The notes beneath the pieces are model-generated. The model made no database searches. It was not told where the DNA came from and worked only from the letters and a program-made list of their open reading frames with translations. Below, piece by piece: positions 12,302 to 25,700 of a stretch of DNA of 64,000 bases. Each line of letters starts with the position of its first letter. Positions within the stretch are counted from its first letter, which is position 1. The position numbers were made by a program, and so were the translations under genes. Source of the DNA: Ascidia mentula (taxonomy: Eukaryota > Chordata > Ascidiacea > Phlebobranchia > Ascidiidae); contig OX387205.1 in the NCBI GenBank assembly GCA_947561715.1, positions 12,281,001 through 12,345,000 on the forward strand, written 5' to 3'.

Positions 12302-15300
12302 AAGCGTTCCGCTTCATGTGGTAAGCGAAACGCCCAATGCGTTCATTTATTTTGACAAGAGATGGCTATTTGTGATAATAGTGGCGTTAACGCCATCGTC
12401 TTATGTCTAATATTAGCCCACGCCGTCGACGTACGATCAATAGGCCGTGACGTAATTGTGCGTCGCTACGCAGCGTTGTGCGTCGGCGCGTTAGTCACAC
12501 AATACGTGTGCAACTAACCGGAGATTAGGCATCGCGACAATAAGGAGAAAGAATGCGCGTTATGGAGGACGTTCGCGCTACGTAACGACGCACGGTCTTG
12601 CGTGCTTGCGTCCGTTAATAATGAATGAGATGTCATTGACAGCACGCCATCAGTCTGCCAGCGCGCATAGGCCAACCCCCTGGCGAGGACAGAGAAGAAA
12701 GGTCGTTAATAAAAGCGAGCACATAGTTCATGATATGCATAACAGGCAGATTACCGTGCCCGCGCGTGTATCGCAATGTCCATGCAGCATGTAGTTGTTC
12801 TTGAGGAAAGCGAAATCGCAAACGAGAGTATTTGTATGCACATCAGGTATATGGCGCAACTGTTTTGTGTCGTTCGCCATATTTGGCTTGGTGCCCAGTC
12901 GGGCTTCTTGGTCCGTAATGGATGCGGTTAGGTTCCAGGAATGGGCATAAGGTGCCTCTCACGAAGCCAGGTCACCCAGGGACGACCTCGTCGCTACGAC
13001 GAAGTTGCAGGGTGTGATTTCGTGGACACCATTACTCAAATCCAACGCAGTTTGCTGCATCACGGCATAAGCGCGGCTGCCACTTCGAAGATAATTATTT
13101 CAGTGTTACAGACGGCAGTTTAAAAGTTGAACTTCAAAGAAAAGGCTAAAAGTTGAAAGTTGGATCCTCCAGCCATGCATAAATGAATTCATATGTGTGT
13201 AAAGCGAACACATCCACCTTTCACCTTTACCATATTTTTAATGTGCAGTGCTTTTGTCCAACTCAAGCAAAATGCCTTAATTTTTTGCTTAGGCTGAGTT
13301 GCCCTAAATCGTTGGGTCGATTTCAGACCTTTGGCCACGTAACTTGCACCACATACTATACGTGGTATAGCTGAGCGCAAGTTTCAAGAAGATGCGTGCC
13401 AAGCACTGGCAGTTCGTTTGCTTAGTTTCCGGCCAAAAATGCTCGCAGCGCGCCTGTTGTGTCCCTGTGACCCCTTGCGTTTGAAAACGTGTTCGAATAT
13501 TAATGACCTAGTTGCTGGGCGCAGAATCTCTAGGAGAACTTTGATGTTAGTGAAAAACAAGCACAGTGAAAATGCTAAGAATTAGTATTTATTTTGAGTT
13601 GATTCTAAGCGCTTCTAACTCGCTTATGTTACCAAGAATATCAATTCTGTTAATTGTTTTGGTGAACTATGTCTCTTTTGTTAATTATTTTGACGCGTTA
13701 CCATCTCTTTGCTCAGAGTTTTTGTAAAAGGTCGATGATACTGTTTGCTGTAAGAGACACGGCGTTGATATTGAAAGTCTCAGTGAAACTACAGAGTTAT
13801 TTTGTCGTTTGAAAATAATGATCCTCATGTCACAGCATAGATAGTTTTTAAAGGTTTTTTCAACTTACAATTTGTTACTCGGGTAAAGAAATTAAAATAA
13901 TTCATTAAGAAAATAAGTTTTCGTTTACATGTCGAGATTTTGGGCTTGAAAAATACCAAGCACGCAATCGTATTTTTAAACGTTTTGTTTCGTTTTGATG
14001 TAACCCAGCACTGTTAAAACTCAGCCCAACGGCCCGGCGTCAAACACAAGCAAAATACCAAAAATGGAGAGGATTGGATTTTTTTTCGCATTAGCCACGT
14101 AACCATTTCCGCCAGACCCAACCTTTATCGACAGAAAGGGCCAGATCAAAATAATATTCTTAGGTCATAAATTGGCCAGGCGCTATTGCGTACCGCGTGC
14201 AGTTCTTGGTTTGTTTCTTGCACAACGCACGAAAGCGATAAAAACGGAATATATCCGTACGTTAGAGCCGCACGCATTGACGGGTTACGTAATGACGCAC
14301 CGAGCGTTGCCCTGACGCAAAGCCGTGATCAGATTGAATGGAGTTTGAGAAAAGCAAAACTTTCCAAAACGCTTGCGTGTAGTGCGTCATCTCAAACCGT
14401 CCAATTACGCACGGTTTAGAGCCGCTAACCGCCACATGTATATTCTCCGTAGCTGGTAGCACGGGGACAGGCAATAATGCACGCTTGAGTAATGAGTTGC
14501 ACCTGAGCGGATAATGACTAAGGTTAAAGCTATTCCTCCGTTGCCAATATACCTATTGAATTCCAAACTGTCAGAGTGGCTTTGTTGCGTGGTTATCAAG
14601 CTTCATTGCAAGTTCGCACATGATGGTTGGATCTAGAGTATAATTTGCCTGCCGGGGAGATGGTTTGAAACGCAAATAGTCCGAGTAGATTTCGGTTGGA
14701 AAGACCAAGCTTAAGTGGTTCAAGTAGTTTTTCACAGCAAGTATAATTGACTATAAGTCAACTCGTCAACGTATTTTTGTATTATTTATAAAATGGCGTA
14801 TTTTTTTTAAATCGACGTCCTTTTTTCGAATAAAAAATGATTTTTTCCAAAATAAATAATTGTTGACAAGAAATTTGTCATATTTAACTTATTTACGGTC
14901 ATTTGCCATCGCCAGGGGTTTCTCTTTGATATGGGTTTTATTTTACAAAGACAAACTGCACTTTTTCTGTGAAAAATGGCATTTTATTTCCAATCTGTTA
15001 TGTCATGGCCCCGCTGGTTCAGAAATAAGATGATTGTGGTGTTGCAAAGTAAACTCATTGTACCGTTTATATATAAGTCGAAGTTGTAGGACGCATTGTG
15101 CGTCCTGAAAAGATGTATAAATATAATAGTAGCTTGACAAAAGAGCAAACTGGTTGTTAAGAAAAACATTGCTGTCGCCGCATTTATTTGTTGGTGCAGC
15201 AATTTTACAAACACAACATTAATTTTACATAAAAGATTGTTTATTTGTATTAGTTAAGCATTTAAGTCATAGACATGTTTGCCAGATTTTCGTCGACACA

Positions 15301-17305
15301 GTGAAATTAAAAAAATGGCTCATTGTTAAAACAAGCTTAGTAGCATCTGATGAAGAAAATTGCCGCATATTAGTTAACCTGCATTCCAATAACTTGTTCT
15401 ACTAAATTTTGTTTCGAAATTCAGCACGGTTTACAAATGTGTCGCCATCTAGCAGATGTAAATATCTGAGAAATTCTCACAACACTTGCTGGCAAAAGAA
15501 ATTATATCGCAGAATCAACGTCATTCTTGTGAAAGGCGCGTTATTTATACTGTAAATCCATGGTGCATTTAATGGAAATAATTGTCTTGATAGGGGTGGA
15601 ATGAACGCACGTGTAAGGTTTATAGCTATTTGAACAACGCTAAAGCGTCCATACGGCAATTTGACTTCGCCGTAAAAATTTACTGTGATGTAATAGTGCG
15701 ATCGCAGACAAAATGGCGCGCGTTACTCGTGAAGGCTTCACGCTCCGTAGGGTCGCGCGACGGCAACAAAAAAAGCATTTTTTGTAGTTGGAAGCAAGAA
15801 AGTTAACATTGGGGTGCGTATACTGTTGTGAACTCATTCCATTGATAACGATGGTATTCATATTCGTACCATGTTGAGCTATGATATGCATTTTTTGCTG
15901 TGGCTAATGTTGTTGTTGTTTTTTCTTCAGCAAATTTCAAATCAAGTTGGACGTCACAAATTCGATTAGCGGCTAAATAGGGCAAAATAAATATGATTAC
16001 AGCGATAACACGACACATATATCGTTAAAAGACGATAGAATACCTTTAAACCTTGTGTCGATTGCGGTTTATAAAATTCAGCCCCCTATACGCGTACAAG
16101 ACGAAATATTGTCAGAATCGACAAAGCGATGCCCGGATATTTTCTCAAAAACAGATTTTTTCAGGTCGCAACATGCAAAAAGTGTTAAACCTTGTTAACG
16201 TCAGAGCCTAGCAGACCGCTAACCTCGTGAGAAGAAGGCGTGTTGTGGCTCGCGGGGCGCCGTCCGCTTTATATGACTGCGGCAGAGCGCGGACCAAGAC
16301 AGACTCTGTTTCACGGTGTGTGCCTTGCGGGTGCGGAATGTTAGGTAATACGGGTAAGGGTTAAGGACTTTAAGTGTGATACAAGACCAGAGGATAAAAT
16401 GTTGAGATAAATGAATTTTTGTGGAAGAAAACTAAGGTTGTTTTACGGTATTGCGGAATTAGGTTTCAACAGATGCTATTTAACAGTTGTATCGGTGGCT
16501 GAAATTACCTGTGTGCGACTGAATAAAATATTAAAGATGTTTTCAAAACTCCCGTTTTCCAGGAGTGAGTACTGTATATTAAGTTTGCAGGTTGCATTGT
16601 CATTGGGTTGTCGTTTGAAGAAAGGTATAAACAATACAACCAACAGCAAGTTGCCAACGAATGGGTCGCACAAATTTCGTTCGGCCAACATGTTACGGAA
16701 CAAATATTTTGTGAATGTCATTTTGTTCGAGCACAGGCAGAGCTGTTGACCGCGCCCAAACAATTAGCGCCATTTAAGGTTGCACGATCAGTTCTAGATT
16801 TGCAATAGAAGAGATCGTCAGATATAAGCACGCGTTTTGTCAGTCGTTTCAACAATCAAGACCGTGGTCGAAATTGGGAAAGTAGTCAGGCGTTCTTGCA
16901 GAAGGCAAACTATAGTTTTTTGAGCTGCGTATCCGTCGTTTCGCGAACGTTTTTGCATTTGTCGTATCTCAAGAAACTACTACTTTGAGTCGCTCCAAAG
17001 TGCGCAAGAATAGTAAAGTTTCCTGCTGCAAAATGCATGGTATATTGGTCGTGGAACTGCTTGTCGTGTTGTGAAAAAGAAGCTGGGCAAGTATCGCGCA
17101 AATCGCAAAACAAACAACCTCATCTGCAGAGTGCAACACTGACAACAACCTTCAAAATATCCACATGGCCTAACAGGCGTATTAAGTCCGAAAGCGAGTG
17201 TTTACAATCTGCAAGCTTAAGCGCCGCAATTGCCCGTCTTCAGCTTGGGAGGAGCAAAGAGAGCGCGCACGCCGGTCTAAGTGTGCCCTAACATCCCCGC
17301 CGTCA
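12302..17305. other. Non-coding stretch upstream of NR4A
   Basis: No gene is supported. An 11-bp-stem hairpin with one mismatch (12304-12333) sits at the right edge of the tandem duplication. Three TGACGCA/TGCGTCA sites cluster at 14293-14299, 14313-14319 and 14383-14389. A perfect inverted repeat (AGGACGCA, 3-nt spacer, TGCGTCCT) lies at 15088-15106. Parts may be upstream regulatory DNA of NR4A, but that is inference from position alone. Confidence 0.45.
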
Positions 17306-17485
17306 TGACGTAACAAGGATGGAAATAGGCGACCTACGCAAATGGCGGACGTCACAGCAGACGATTTCGGCGATAAACGTCAAAACGTTGCAGAGTGTTT
17401 CTTTGTGAAGAGCGCTCTGCTCTCGCGCGGAGCCTCCTCCGAGAGAGCGCGCTGCAGTTTTTCTGCCGCCGCTCGAGTATAAAAG
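17306..17485 (+). promoter_or_regulatory. Candidate NR4A promoter: CRE-like sites and TATA box
   Basis: A TATAAAAG box stands at 17478-17485 behind a GC-rich stretch. CRE-like sites TGACGTAA (17306-17313) and GACGTCAC (17348-17355) lie 120-170 bp upstream of it. NR4A genes in vertebrates are immediate-early genes driven through CREB sites, so this arrangement suits the gene that starts 1.25 kb downstream. Assignment to NR4A assumes a non-coding first exon near 17510 that splices to the polypyrimidine/AG acceptor at about 18730. I cannot confirm that splice. Confidence 0.45.
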
Positions 17486-18738
17486 CGACTGTTAGCGTTT
17501 TAGGCAGTTAAGCATTTGTTGAGGCCGGCGCCATTGGCAGGGCACTTGGAAGCTGCTAGCAATCTTGCAAGACAACTTGTGCACATCTTCAATATTTATC
17601 AGGTTGAAGTGTAGTAGCGTGTACATTCATAGTACTATTATACCTAATGCACAAAGCAATTGTGTGGAAGCAATGAGTGGCAATAGAGATAGATGCCCAG
17701 TTCCTTTATTGCAGTCAAGCTTAGGAAAGTGACAACGCCGCATTGCGCCTGAATTAAAAACTGTCCGGCAAGGGTTTGGTTTACGAGGTGCTAATAACTG
17801 CAAGTGAACAACAAGGCTTGCTGCGGCAAGTTTATGACACATAGACGCACGTGCGGACAATCACGGCATTATAGCAAGAAATGACAGCGGCAAGACGCAT
17901 TCACGCCGTAAACGCGCTAGGGCAATTTGTCGTGACTGCTTTACAAGGCGACACGCGCTAGGGACCTGGTGCAGCTGCGTGCAGAAGTCCCGAACCTCGC
18001 CGACAGGCAATAATTGACTCGGTTATTGCTCTATGCTCGGTTGAATCTGACTGGCATTCTTGGTTTGCTCGCCCCAAGGCCCCTCTGGTTCCCCTTCCTT
18101 TTCCGACAAAGAAATCGTAGATTTAGTCTTCTATGTATTTAGGCAGGCTTGCGCAGCAGTTGGATGCAGGGACAGGGCAGAGGCATGAAGCAACTTACTT
18201 GCATTGCGGGGTAGAAACATCTTTGCTTACTAAATGTGTTTTGTACACAGGTGTTGATATGATAACAACCTAGGCAGACTTTGTTGCAAGCAAATAGCAA
18301 AGCATTGCATTGGCAATTCTTTACCCATAATTGGCCAGAGCTGCGCATTCGGAATTTTCAAGTCTGTTTGACCGGGATCGGGTGACTTCTTTCCCGTCGA
18401 CCGTCTGTAAACATTCCGAGGCCATCGCCCTCGACCTAATCCTTATGTCTACGTGAGTCACAATTGCTGTATGATTGATAAAAAGAAAGTGTTTCGAGGG
18501 CAGAACATTCGAATTTCTTAATAAAACATTTTATATTGTGTTAAACCAATGCCAATGAGACATTGGTTTAAAAAAGATAAAAATGTATGTGTTTGGTAAC
18601 CAAAATGTTAGCTCAACTATTTTTGCAGATTGTACTTAAACTAAACGCATCTAAGCTAATTCATACTATTAAAAAAAATATATATATTTATGTTTACTCT
18701 ACAACTAATTCCTTGTTTTTGTCTTTTTTAGTCTCATT
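17486..18738 (+). other. Presumed NR4A 5' UTR exon and first intron
   Basis: There is no coding signal of its own. A T-rich tract ending TTTTTTAG at about 18730, nine bases before the NR4A ATG, looks like a 3' splice site. That implies an upstream non-coding exon, probably just downstream of the TATA box at 17478. The matching donor is not clear. Confidence 0.35.
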
Positions 18739-21700
18739 ATGCCAAGTGACTGTTTCGGTACAACAAACAACGAGTTGCAAGCTATCCACGCCGCCAAGTT
18801 AGAATACCAGCTTTCATCCACATCTGATCTATCCCATCCCTTTAGCTCTGTCACATTTGGTGGCGAACTTGCCGAAGAATCCTCAGACGACTTTGCCTTG
18901 GTGTCGCTGTTCGACAAAAAACCTTTTGCCCCGGACTCATCAGCGAACAGCAGGTATTTGCAGTATTTTAGACACACCACTGCTTCGTGTCCCACGATAA
19001 GAATGTAATAATAGGCCTACGAACGCCAGCGTTTATCTATTATTTAGCTCCGAAAGTAGAACGTCTCTATATGCGCAGCCAAAAACGATTTGGCCGCATT
19101 TTAAAAAACTCTTTCATTTTTTGCAGCGAGGGTTTTCAAAGCGAGGAAGACAAGTATTCTGACTTAGAAGACATCGACCCAGTATTTATGACGTCTTCGC
19201 AACATCGCATTGCACCAGAACCAGCACCCCTCTCGATCGTTTGCGACCAGCAGACCCGTCCAACCCAACCACAGACTTCTATTCTTTCATACGACGATTC
19301 CACCGCTATCAACCAGGCAAAGGCAAACATGACCGCAACAGCAGTGTCCAACTTCCTCGGGTACCAACAGGACTGGGCAGCGGCCAGCGGCGTTCTTGGC
19401 GACAGCAACGCCCGGCAGTCTGTTTCTGCCAACAGCAACAGAGTTGAGGCATACAACGGCTCGCCCCCAAACGGTGTAGTTCACACTGGGGGAAGATCTC
19501 CAATTCCTGGAGGTAATACTTTGGAAATTATGAGCCGACGTCAGAGCACAGCAGGTTTGATAGATCATGAAAGTGCTCAACACTATGTGCCACAGATCGA
19601 CCAAAACATGCTTTCACCAATGTCCAAGAAGAAGAGTAGCCTTGTACCACCAAATGCTTTATTGAGCGTCCCCAACACGCCTCACACTTGCGGCAGCCCG
19701 GCATATTCCAACCACTCCGAAGATGTTCAAGCTGATTGCCTGCCTTCCTTCTCCAAGACACCGCAGGCGAGTCCTTACAATGTAGGCAACAGTGGAGGCT
19801 ACTACGACGATTTTGCTTTTGCTCAAGGCAAGCTAAGCAACGACGAAATAGAGCAAGGCTTTGGCATGGAACAACAACAGCAGCAGCAGCAGCTTTCTTA
19901 CCAACAGCGAGCCCAGTCAGTGCAGAACGCGGGCAGAAGGCAGTTTCGCAATCAGTCGTACACTGACAGCAGGCGAACGTCCACCGTTACACCGCCCTCT
20001 CCAAACTCGGTCGAGGATGTCTTTAACGGGAACAGAAACCAAGTTCGCCGTGATTATTACAGCGAGAGCATGTGTAGCAGCTCCCAGGCGGAGCCTCGCC
20101 ACATGGATGGATATCAGGTCTATTCGTCAAGCCCCACAGAAACCAAACCTTACATAATGCAGCACGATATCAACGCAAATCTACTGAAGAAGTCGCTCTC
20201 AGTAGGTGTGACAAAGTCCAGTGCCATGGCACAGTCGGCACTCACATCGTCAGCTCTCTCAATGCCGTCTCTCATGACAGGGAATGCTTCTCTTCTGTCA
20301 CCACAACAGAAAGGCATGCGCGCCTTCGACCAGCAGCAATTAACCGCTGTGGAAGCCAAGAATCCTTTCACGTCGATGCTGAACTCGCCGCTGCCCACCA
20401 CTAGTGCACCGACGTTCAGTGACGCCGATCAGTCCCCGCGCCAGAGTTCGCAGCACAGTCCAACTGATCTCTCTGTGACCCGCTCACGTATGGAATACGA
20501 AAGTTACCAACAGCAACAGCAGCAATTCGAGGGATCTCGTTTGTCGAGACAGGTTAAAGAAGCGCCAGTGTCTGGCACAGCCTCAGCGGCTGACATAGCT
20601 GACATCTTCGGTCATTACCGCCAAGAACGTGACCAGTTCTCCTTGCCTGACGTAGGCAGCCACATGCAAAGCAACGCGTTTTCCAACTCTCTTTCCGCCG
20701 GGCTGTTGAAGCAGCAAGAGGCCGACTGCGTCTACCCAGCACCGTTGCCTTACAACGGCCAAATGTACTTGACCATTCCCAGCACGCACAACAATCCTTT
20801 CCACCCGTTTCGTCCACACTATTCAGCTACACAGAGACATCATCCCTATCAGAATGACCGCTTGGTGGGTTCTTCTTCTATGACACACACACCTCGACCA
20901 TCTAGCGAAGGGTTGTGCGCAGTGTGCGGTGACAACGCTGCCTGTCAACACTACGGTGTCCGCACCTGCGAGGGGTGCAAGGGATTCTTTAAGGTAAGAG
21001 CCATTCAGTTGTAGCTTTTTAAGGACAGCGTTTAATAACGATTGACTGTAACTATTACGAAAACATCCACTGACACAAAAAAATGAATAAAATCAACTTA
21101 AATTGAACACACAGAACGAACCTTGTCTTGTCATTTTTCAGAGAACAGTGCAAAAGAAATCGACCTACGTGTGCTTGGCAAACAAAAACTGCCCCGTGGA
21201 CAAGCGACGACGCAACCGATGCCAGTTCTGTCGCTACGAGAAGTGCTTGGCCGTCGGAATGGTTAAAGAAGGTGAGAACGTGATCCCCGCACGCTCCGCT
21301 TATCCAAACTGACCCCACAATATAGCGCAGTCCAATAACCGCCGTTTGTTTTACTTAGTGGTTCGTACCGACCATCTCAAGGGACGCCGAGGCAGACTGC
21401 CGTCGAAGCCAAAGGGCCCACAAGATCCGGTCGCGCCGCCGTCTCCGCCTATAAGCTTCATCACTTCGCTCGTTCGCGCCCATGTGGACACCAACCCGGC
21501 GTTGACAAACACTGACATTTCGAAGGTGAGTTTCGGAGCCAAATATGTGTAATCGGATGTTCAACGAGTGTCGGGTTTAAGTCTTGAACCGATGTCTTTT
21601 GTTGGTTGACGTGATAGTATTTTCTTTGCCAAACTTTAAAGCTTTTAAATTTAGCTAAATACACTTAACCACTGCGTTTCAACCAACCACAGAAATTAAA

Positions 21701-22756
21701 CTATAGATTTTTCCACGGTCGCAATCAATTTAGGCAAACATTCCTTAAATTTATTGTTAAAACGCGTGCTTTTCTTGCAGTACCGACCACCGGGCATGCA
21801 GGCGTGTTCGCCCCCTTTGACCCCACAAGAGGAAACACACAATTTCTACGAACTTCTTGCCTCCTGTCTCACAGTTGTAAGGCAATGGGCTGAAAAGATC
21901 CCGGGATTTGGAAATCTTTGCGAGGAAGACCAAACTATTCTCATCGAAAAAGCTTTTCTTGAAATTTTCCTTCTGCGACTTGTCTACAGGTACAATATAT
22001 TTTGGTCCTTCAAAAAAATGTGTTATAGTAAAAAAAGAACATGAAATGTTTTTGAGTAAAACCCACATGAATAAATAAAAATCATTCGTTTCAACACGCA
22101 CTTATGACCTTGAATATTTTGCACAGATCCGAAATACAAGAAGGGAAATTGGTTTTCTGCAATGGTTTGGCGCTTCATCGCGATCAGCTATACCGCAGTT
22201 TTGGCGAATGGATCGACTCCATTATCTCATTCGCCTGCACCTTCTCCGATCTTAACGTGGACATATCATCCTTCAGCTGCATGCTTGGCCTTTTGCTCTT
22301 CCAAGGTGAATACGATAGCGACATCCGCCATTTTATTTGTTAAACTAATCGCTTTAAGGCACGCGCACAACCTTTTGTTCGCAATACTTTTTGTTGTTCT
22401 TTGCACATTCGGCGCTGAATAATTAAATTATTGAGCCATGCCGTTACACAATAACACAACAGCATTTGTTTATCGCCCTTTTTCTACTTGTAGAACGCCC
22501 GGGCTTGCGTGACACCAAAAAGGTTGAGGAACTCCAAGGGATGGTGGTGGATAGCTTGAAAGATCATGTCACCAAGAGTTCGATCACCGCCGACCGACCC
22601 AACTTCTTTAACAAGCTCCTAGCGGTGCTGCCTGACCTTCGAGCCCTCGCTACTCTTGGCATCGGTCGCCTGTACACTCACAAGGTGGAATCACCGAACA
22701 TGCCGATGCCTCAGTGCCTGCAGAGGAGCTTGGAGATTCCCGCAAACCACGTGTGA
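18739..22756 (+). CDS. NR4A: NR4A-family orphan nuclear receptor
   Basis: This gene encodes a ligand-independent nuclear transcription factor of the Nur77/Nurr1/NOR1 family, which binds NBRE-type DNA sites. Coding exons: 18739-18953, 19127-20993, 21142-21271, 21359-21525, 21781-21989, 22127-22305, 22494-22756. All introns are GT-AG, phases match, and the product is 1009 aa. Zinc finger 1 uses C669, C672, C686 and C689 with P-box CEGCKG. Finger 2 uses C705, C711, C721 and C724. The C-terminal extension [12 protein letters not shown] is the NR4A hallmark. The ligand-binding domain (about 807-1009) contains QWAEKIPGF and GEWIDSI. An intron splits the two fingers after GFFK. The protein is much longer than the roughly 600 aa usual for the family because of a 668-residue Ser/Gln-rich N-terminus with polyglutamine runs near 19870 and 20506. 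The first ATG follows a likely splice acceptor, so a start in another upstream exon cannot be excluded. Family certain, start moderately sure. Confidence 0.93.
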
Positions 22757-25700
22757 GCGTGTTAGCCGGAATCGGACAACGTTTTTCTTGATCACATACC
22801 ATCGTTGCTACAAAATGGAGGCGACGCACTCCGAGAAGCACCACGAGATTATCCAGACTAATATTTATTGACCAGCGCGCTTGCGGCGACTTCCCTGGCA
22901 GTTACAACAGCTTACCGGCGTCACCCAACGGTTAAAAGCCCAGTGACTTCCGTCTGCTTGCGGCGCTGCAACCATGAGTAGCTGAGCTACTAAGACTTTT
23001 GTCAGTCACTGCCCTTTTGTGATGTGTGCAACTTTTTCCGATAGCAACGCCGCTTACTTTGTCGTTCTTTGTCGAACATAAAGTAGGCTAAGTCTGAGCC
23101 TATGGAGGTGTAAAGGACCCCCTGGGTTGCGCTGCCACTTGATGTTGTGCTCACAAGTTCCTGCGAATTCCCGAATACAGATTTTAACAGAATCATCTGT
23201 TGATATACATCTATAGTTTAGCGCACGCGAGAGATCTTGTACATAAACGCCACGAAGTAAATGTACATTGCGAAATAATTTAAGCTCATCGGTTTTTACA
23301 ATCGTTCGTTTACCGCTATCACGCTCAAAGCAAATCTTTCCATTCTGCATTTTTTGTTCTCCCGTTTCTTGAACCTTAAACTTTTATTACACGCGCAGCG
23401 CGACAAGTGCCCAACTGCAAACTTATATTGCACTCATCATGCATAAGCTCGCAGCAATTCAACCAATACCGGGTTAGGATGATGACGTCAGGCTACGTTT
23501 CGTCACCCGAAAAGCCCCGTTTTAGTTGTATTGCCGCCCTAACTACACTGCAGTCAAAATGAAATCGCTCAGTGAGATTAACCCCATATTCCGCCTGTGT
23601 TACATTATTACATTGTGACTTACCATTTTAATCGATTTGGCAAGCAGACGCGTTGTTTTGCTTCAAACCGAAAAATTGGCAGGGCCGATTTGACATCACC
23701 GAGCACTGCTTTGGGCCTTTCGCAGGGGTCACACTTTAAACGCGCCACGTGCCGCCTAACGTCATCGCCTATTAACCGATTCATGATCAGTATTTTCGTA
23801 CACGTGAACGTGCAGTACTTTCGGAGAAATTCAGCTTGTGTTATACGTGGTGCGCGTCCCTCCAAAAATTGTTTCCCGCCTCTTTTCTACCAACGGTACA
23901 ACCCTATCTTTTATGTTTGCAAAGTAAAGTATTATTTCTTAATAAATGCACCTTTTTGTACTCACGCAAGCAAAAGTTGATTTTTTTCTGTCCGGATGCT
24001 CCAAGAAGTTTAATTTTTCCTTTTTATACAGTGCAGTGTTGTCGGTATAACATGTTGAACTGTAAGCACGCTTTGTTCACAAGAAGCGGCTGCCCACCAG
24101 AGGCAACCACATTTTCCACTTTTTACTTTTTACGTTGCCGGGTTTACATATTTTAGTCACCTTTTTCTCTCTACTCACTGAATGCCTTTTGTCGGTCTCT
24201 TCCCATTACAACAGCACTCTGCGCGGGCATATAAATAAAATTACAACTACGGAAAAATCGCTCTTGTTTTACTGTCAAAGACATGTGAATTTAGAACTTA
24301 GGAAAGTGATATATAACTTGCTGCATACGGCAAGGAGTTTTTGCCTAGATGTAAAGAGAGAATGACATTTTATCTTATTGTTGTTCAAGAAAGCATTTGG
24401 AAAGGGCAGCCAGCTACACTCTGTGTACACGTCAGTCATTACTATTCAATAAAATAGCACTTTTTAAGGATGACATCTAGTGCAAATCTGTTTATGCCCT
24501 CGGTTTTTGAGTAGATTTTGCGCTACAGGAACCAATGACTAGCGCGATAATTTGTGTGGCATGTCGGTCACGAGCCTTGACCTGGCACTTATTGGATCTC
24601 TGTCTCTCTCTAGCGAATAAAATAATTTACAACAACCGACGGTTAATGGCAGCAGCGGGGTTTTACGGGTTGTGCGGTCTTACACCAAGAATTCGTCACC
24701 GTCTTTCTCCGCTGGATATTGTCGACAACCTAGCCCTAATAAGGGAATACATCATCACGATAGCGTTGGTTAAAAACGCCGGATAACAAATGTACCTGCT
24801 TTGTGTGTGGAAACAGATATTCTATCGTTGTTTACAACGCTTGAACCCACGAAATTGTAATCGTATACGAAATACATGGCCATTTGCAGCTGGATTGATT
24901 AAAGTGAAGAGTAGTTTATTGCTTGCATGACAAACTAAAGTGAAAACAGCATCGCTCTCGGCGGCCATTTTGTGATGTAGGAGCAGTTACATAAAAAGCG
25001 CCTCCATTTTTGAATATTTTTCAATTGCCACGAATTTGATTTGTCATCTGTACAACGAACTGGTACAAAAGCGACAGAAGGCGTTGGTCAATTAACATTT
25101 CTTGTGACCCTGATTTCGCAGCAAATGTCCTTCCCGGTTTAACCCATGGATAGAATTAAATATTCATGTGCATGTTTCAACCGAACACTCAGCCTTGTCT
25201 AATATTGGCAACAAGTCAAAAAAAAATAAAAAACAATATTGGCTCGCCTACCAACGCAGTTACGACTTTGCTTATTATATACCGTTCTACGCTTCGTACA
25301 GTGGAATACATAAGTGCAACGGCTGCTTGTACGATGTTTCAGATTAAATACTACCGACAAGCAGAAACTTTGCTCGGAAAGGCACGAAAGATGTAATGGT
25401 TTCTTCGTACTTTGTTCAGTCGGACAATCACAGCAAAGCCATAAACGACTGTCGTTTGCACGCGATGTCGTTCAAAGAGCTTCTTCTGCGGTCTTCGCGA
25501 TAGGGATCACTGACTTGATATGTGATGTCTAAACACACAGCTTTGTGCAAAGGCACCCGCTGACTTTACTTTCCTTCCTGTCACCTGGAAAGATTGCCAA
25601 CTTTGGGAAATCAATTGCCATTTAATGTCGAGAGTGTGTATTTAATGTCGATGAAAGCCCATTTTTATCTTTTTTTTGTCTACTAACCTGGCGGCCGAGA

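Noticed and set aside
18987-19126. In-frame upstream extension of the large NR4A exon as an alternative start
   Set aside because: A clear GT at 18954 and a T-rich TTGCAG at 19126 splice exon 1 in phase, and the intervening translation is not NR4A-like. An isoform retaining it cannot be fully excluded.
22352-22370. TTTAAGGCACGCGC resembling the start of miR-124
   Set aside because: The match ends after the first half, no hairpin surrounds it, and it lies in an NR4A intron.
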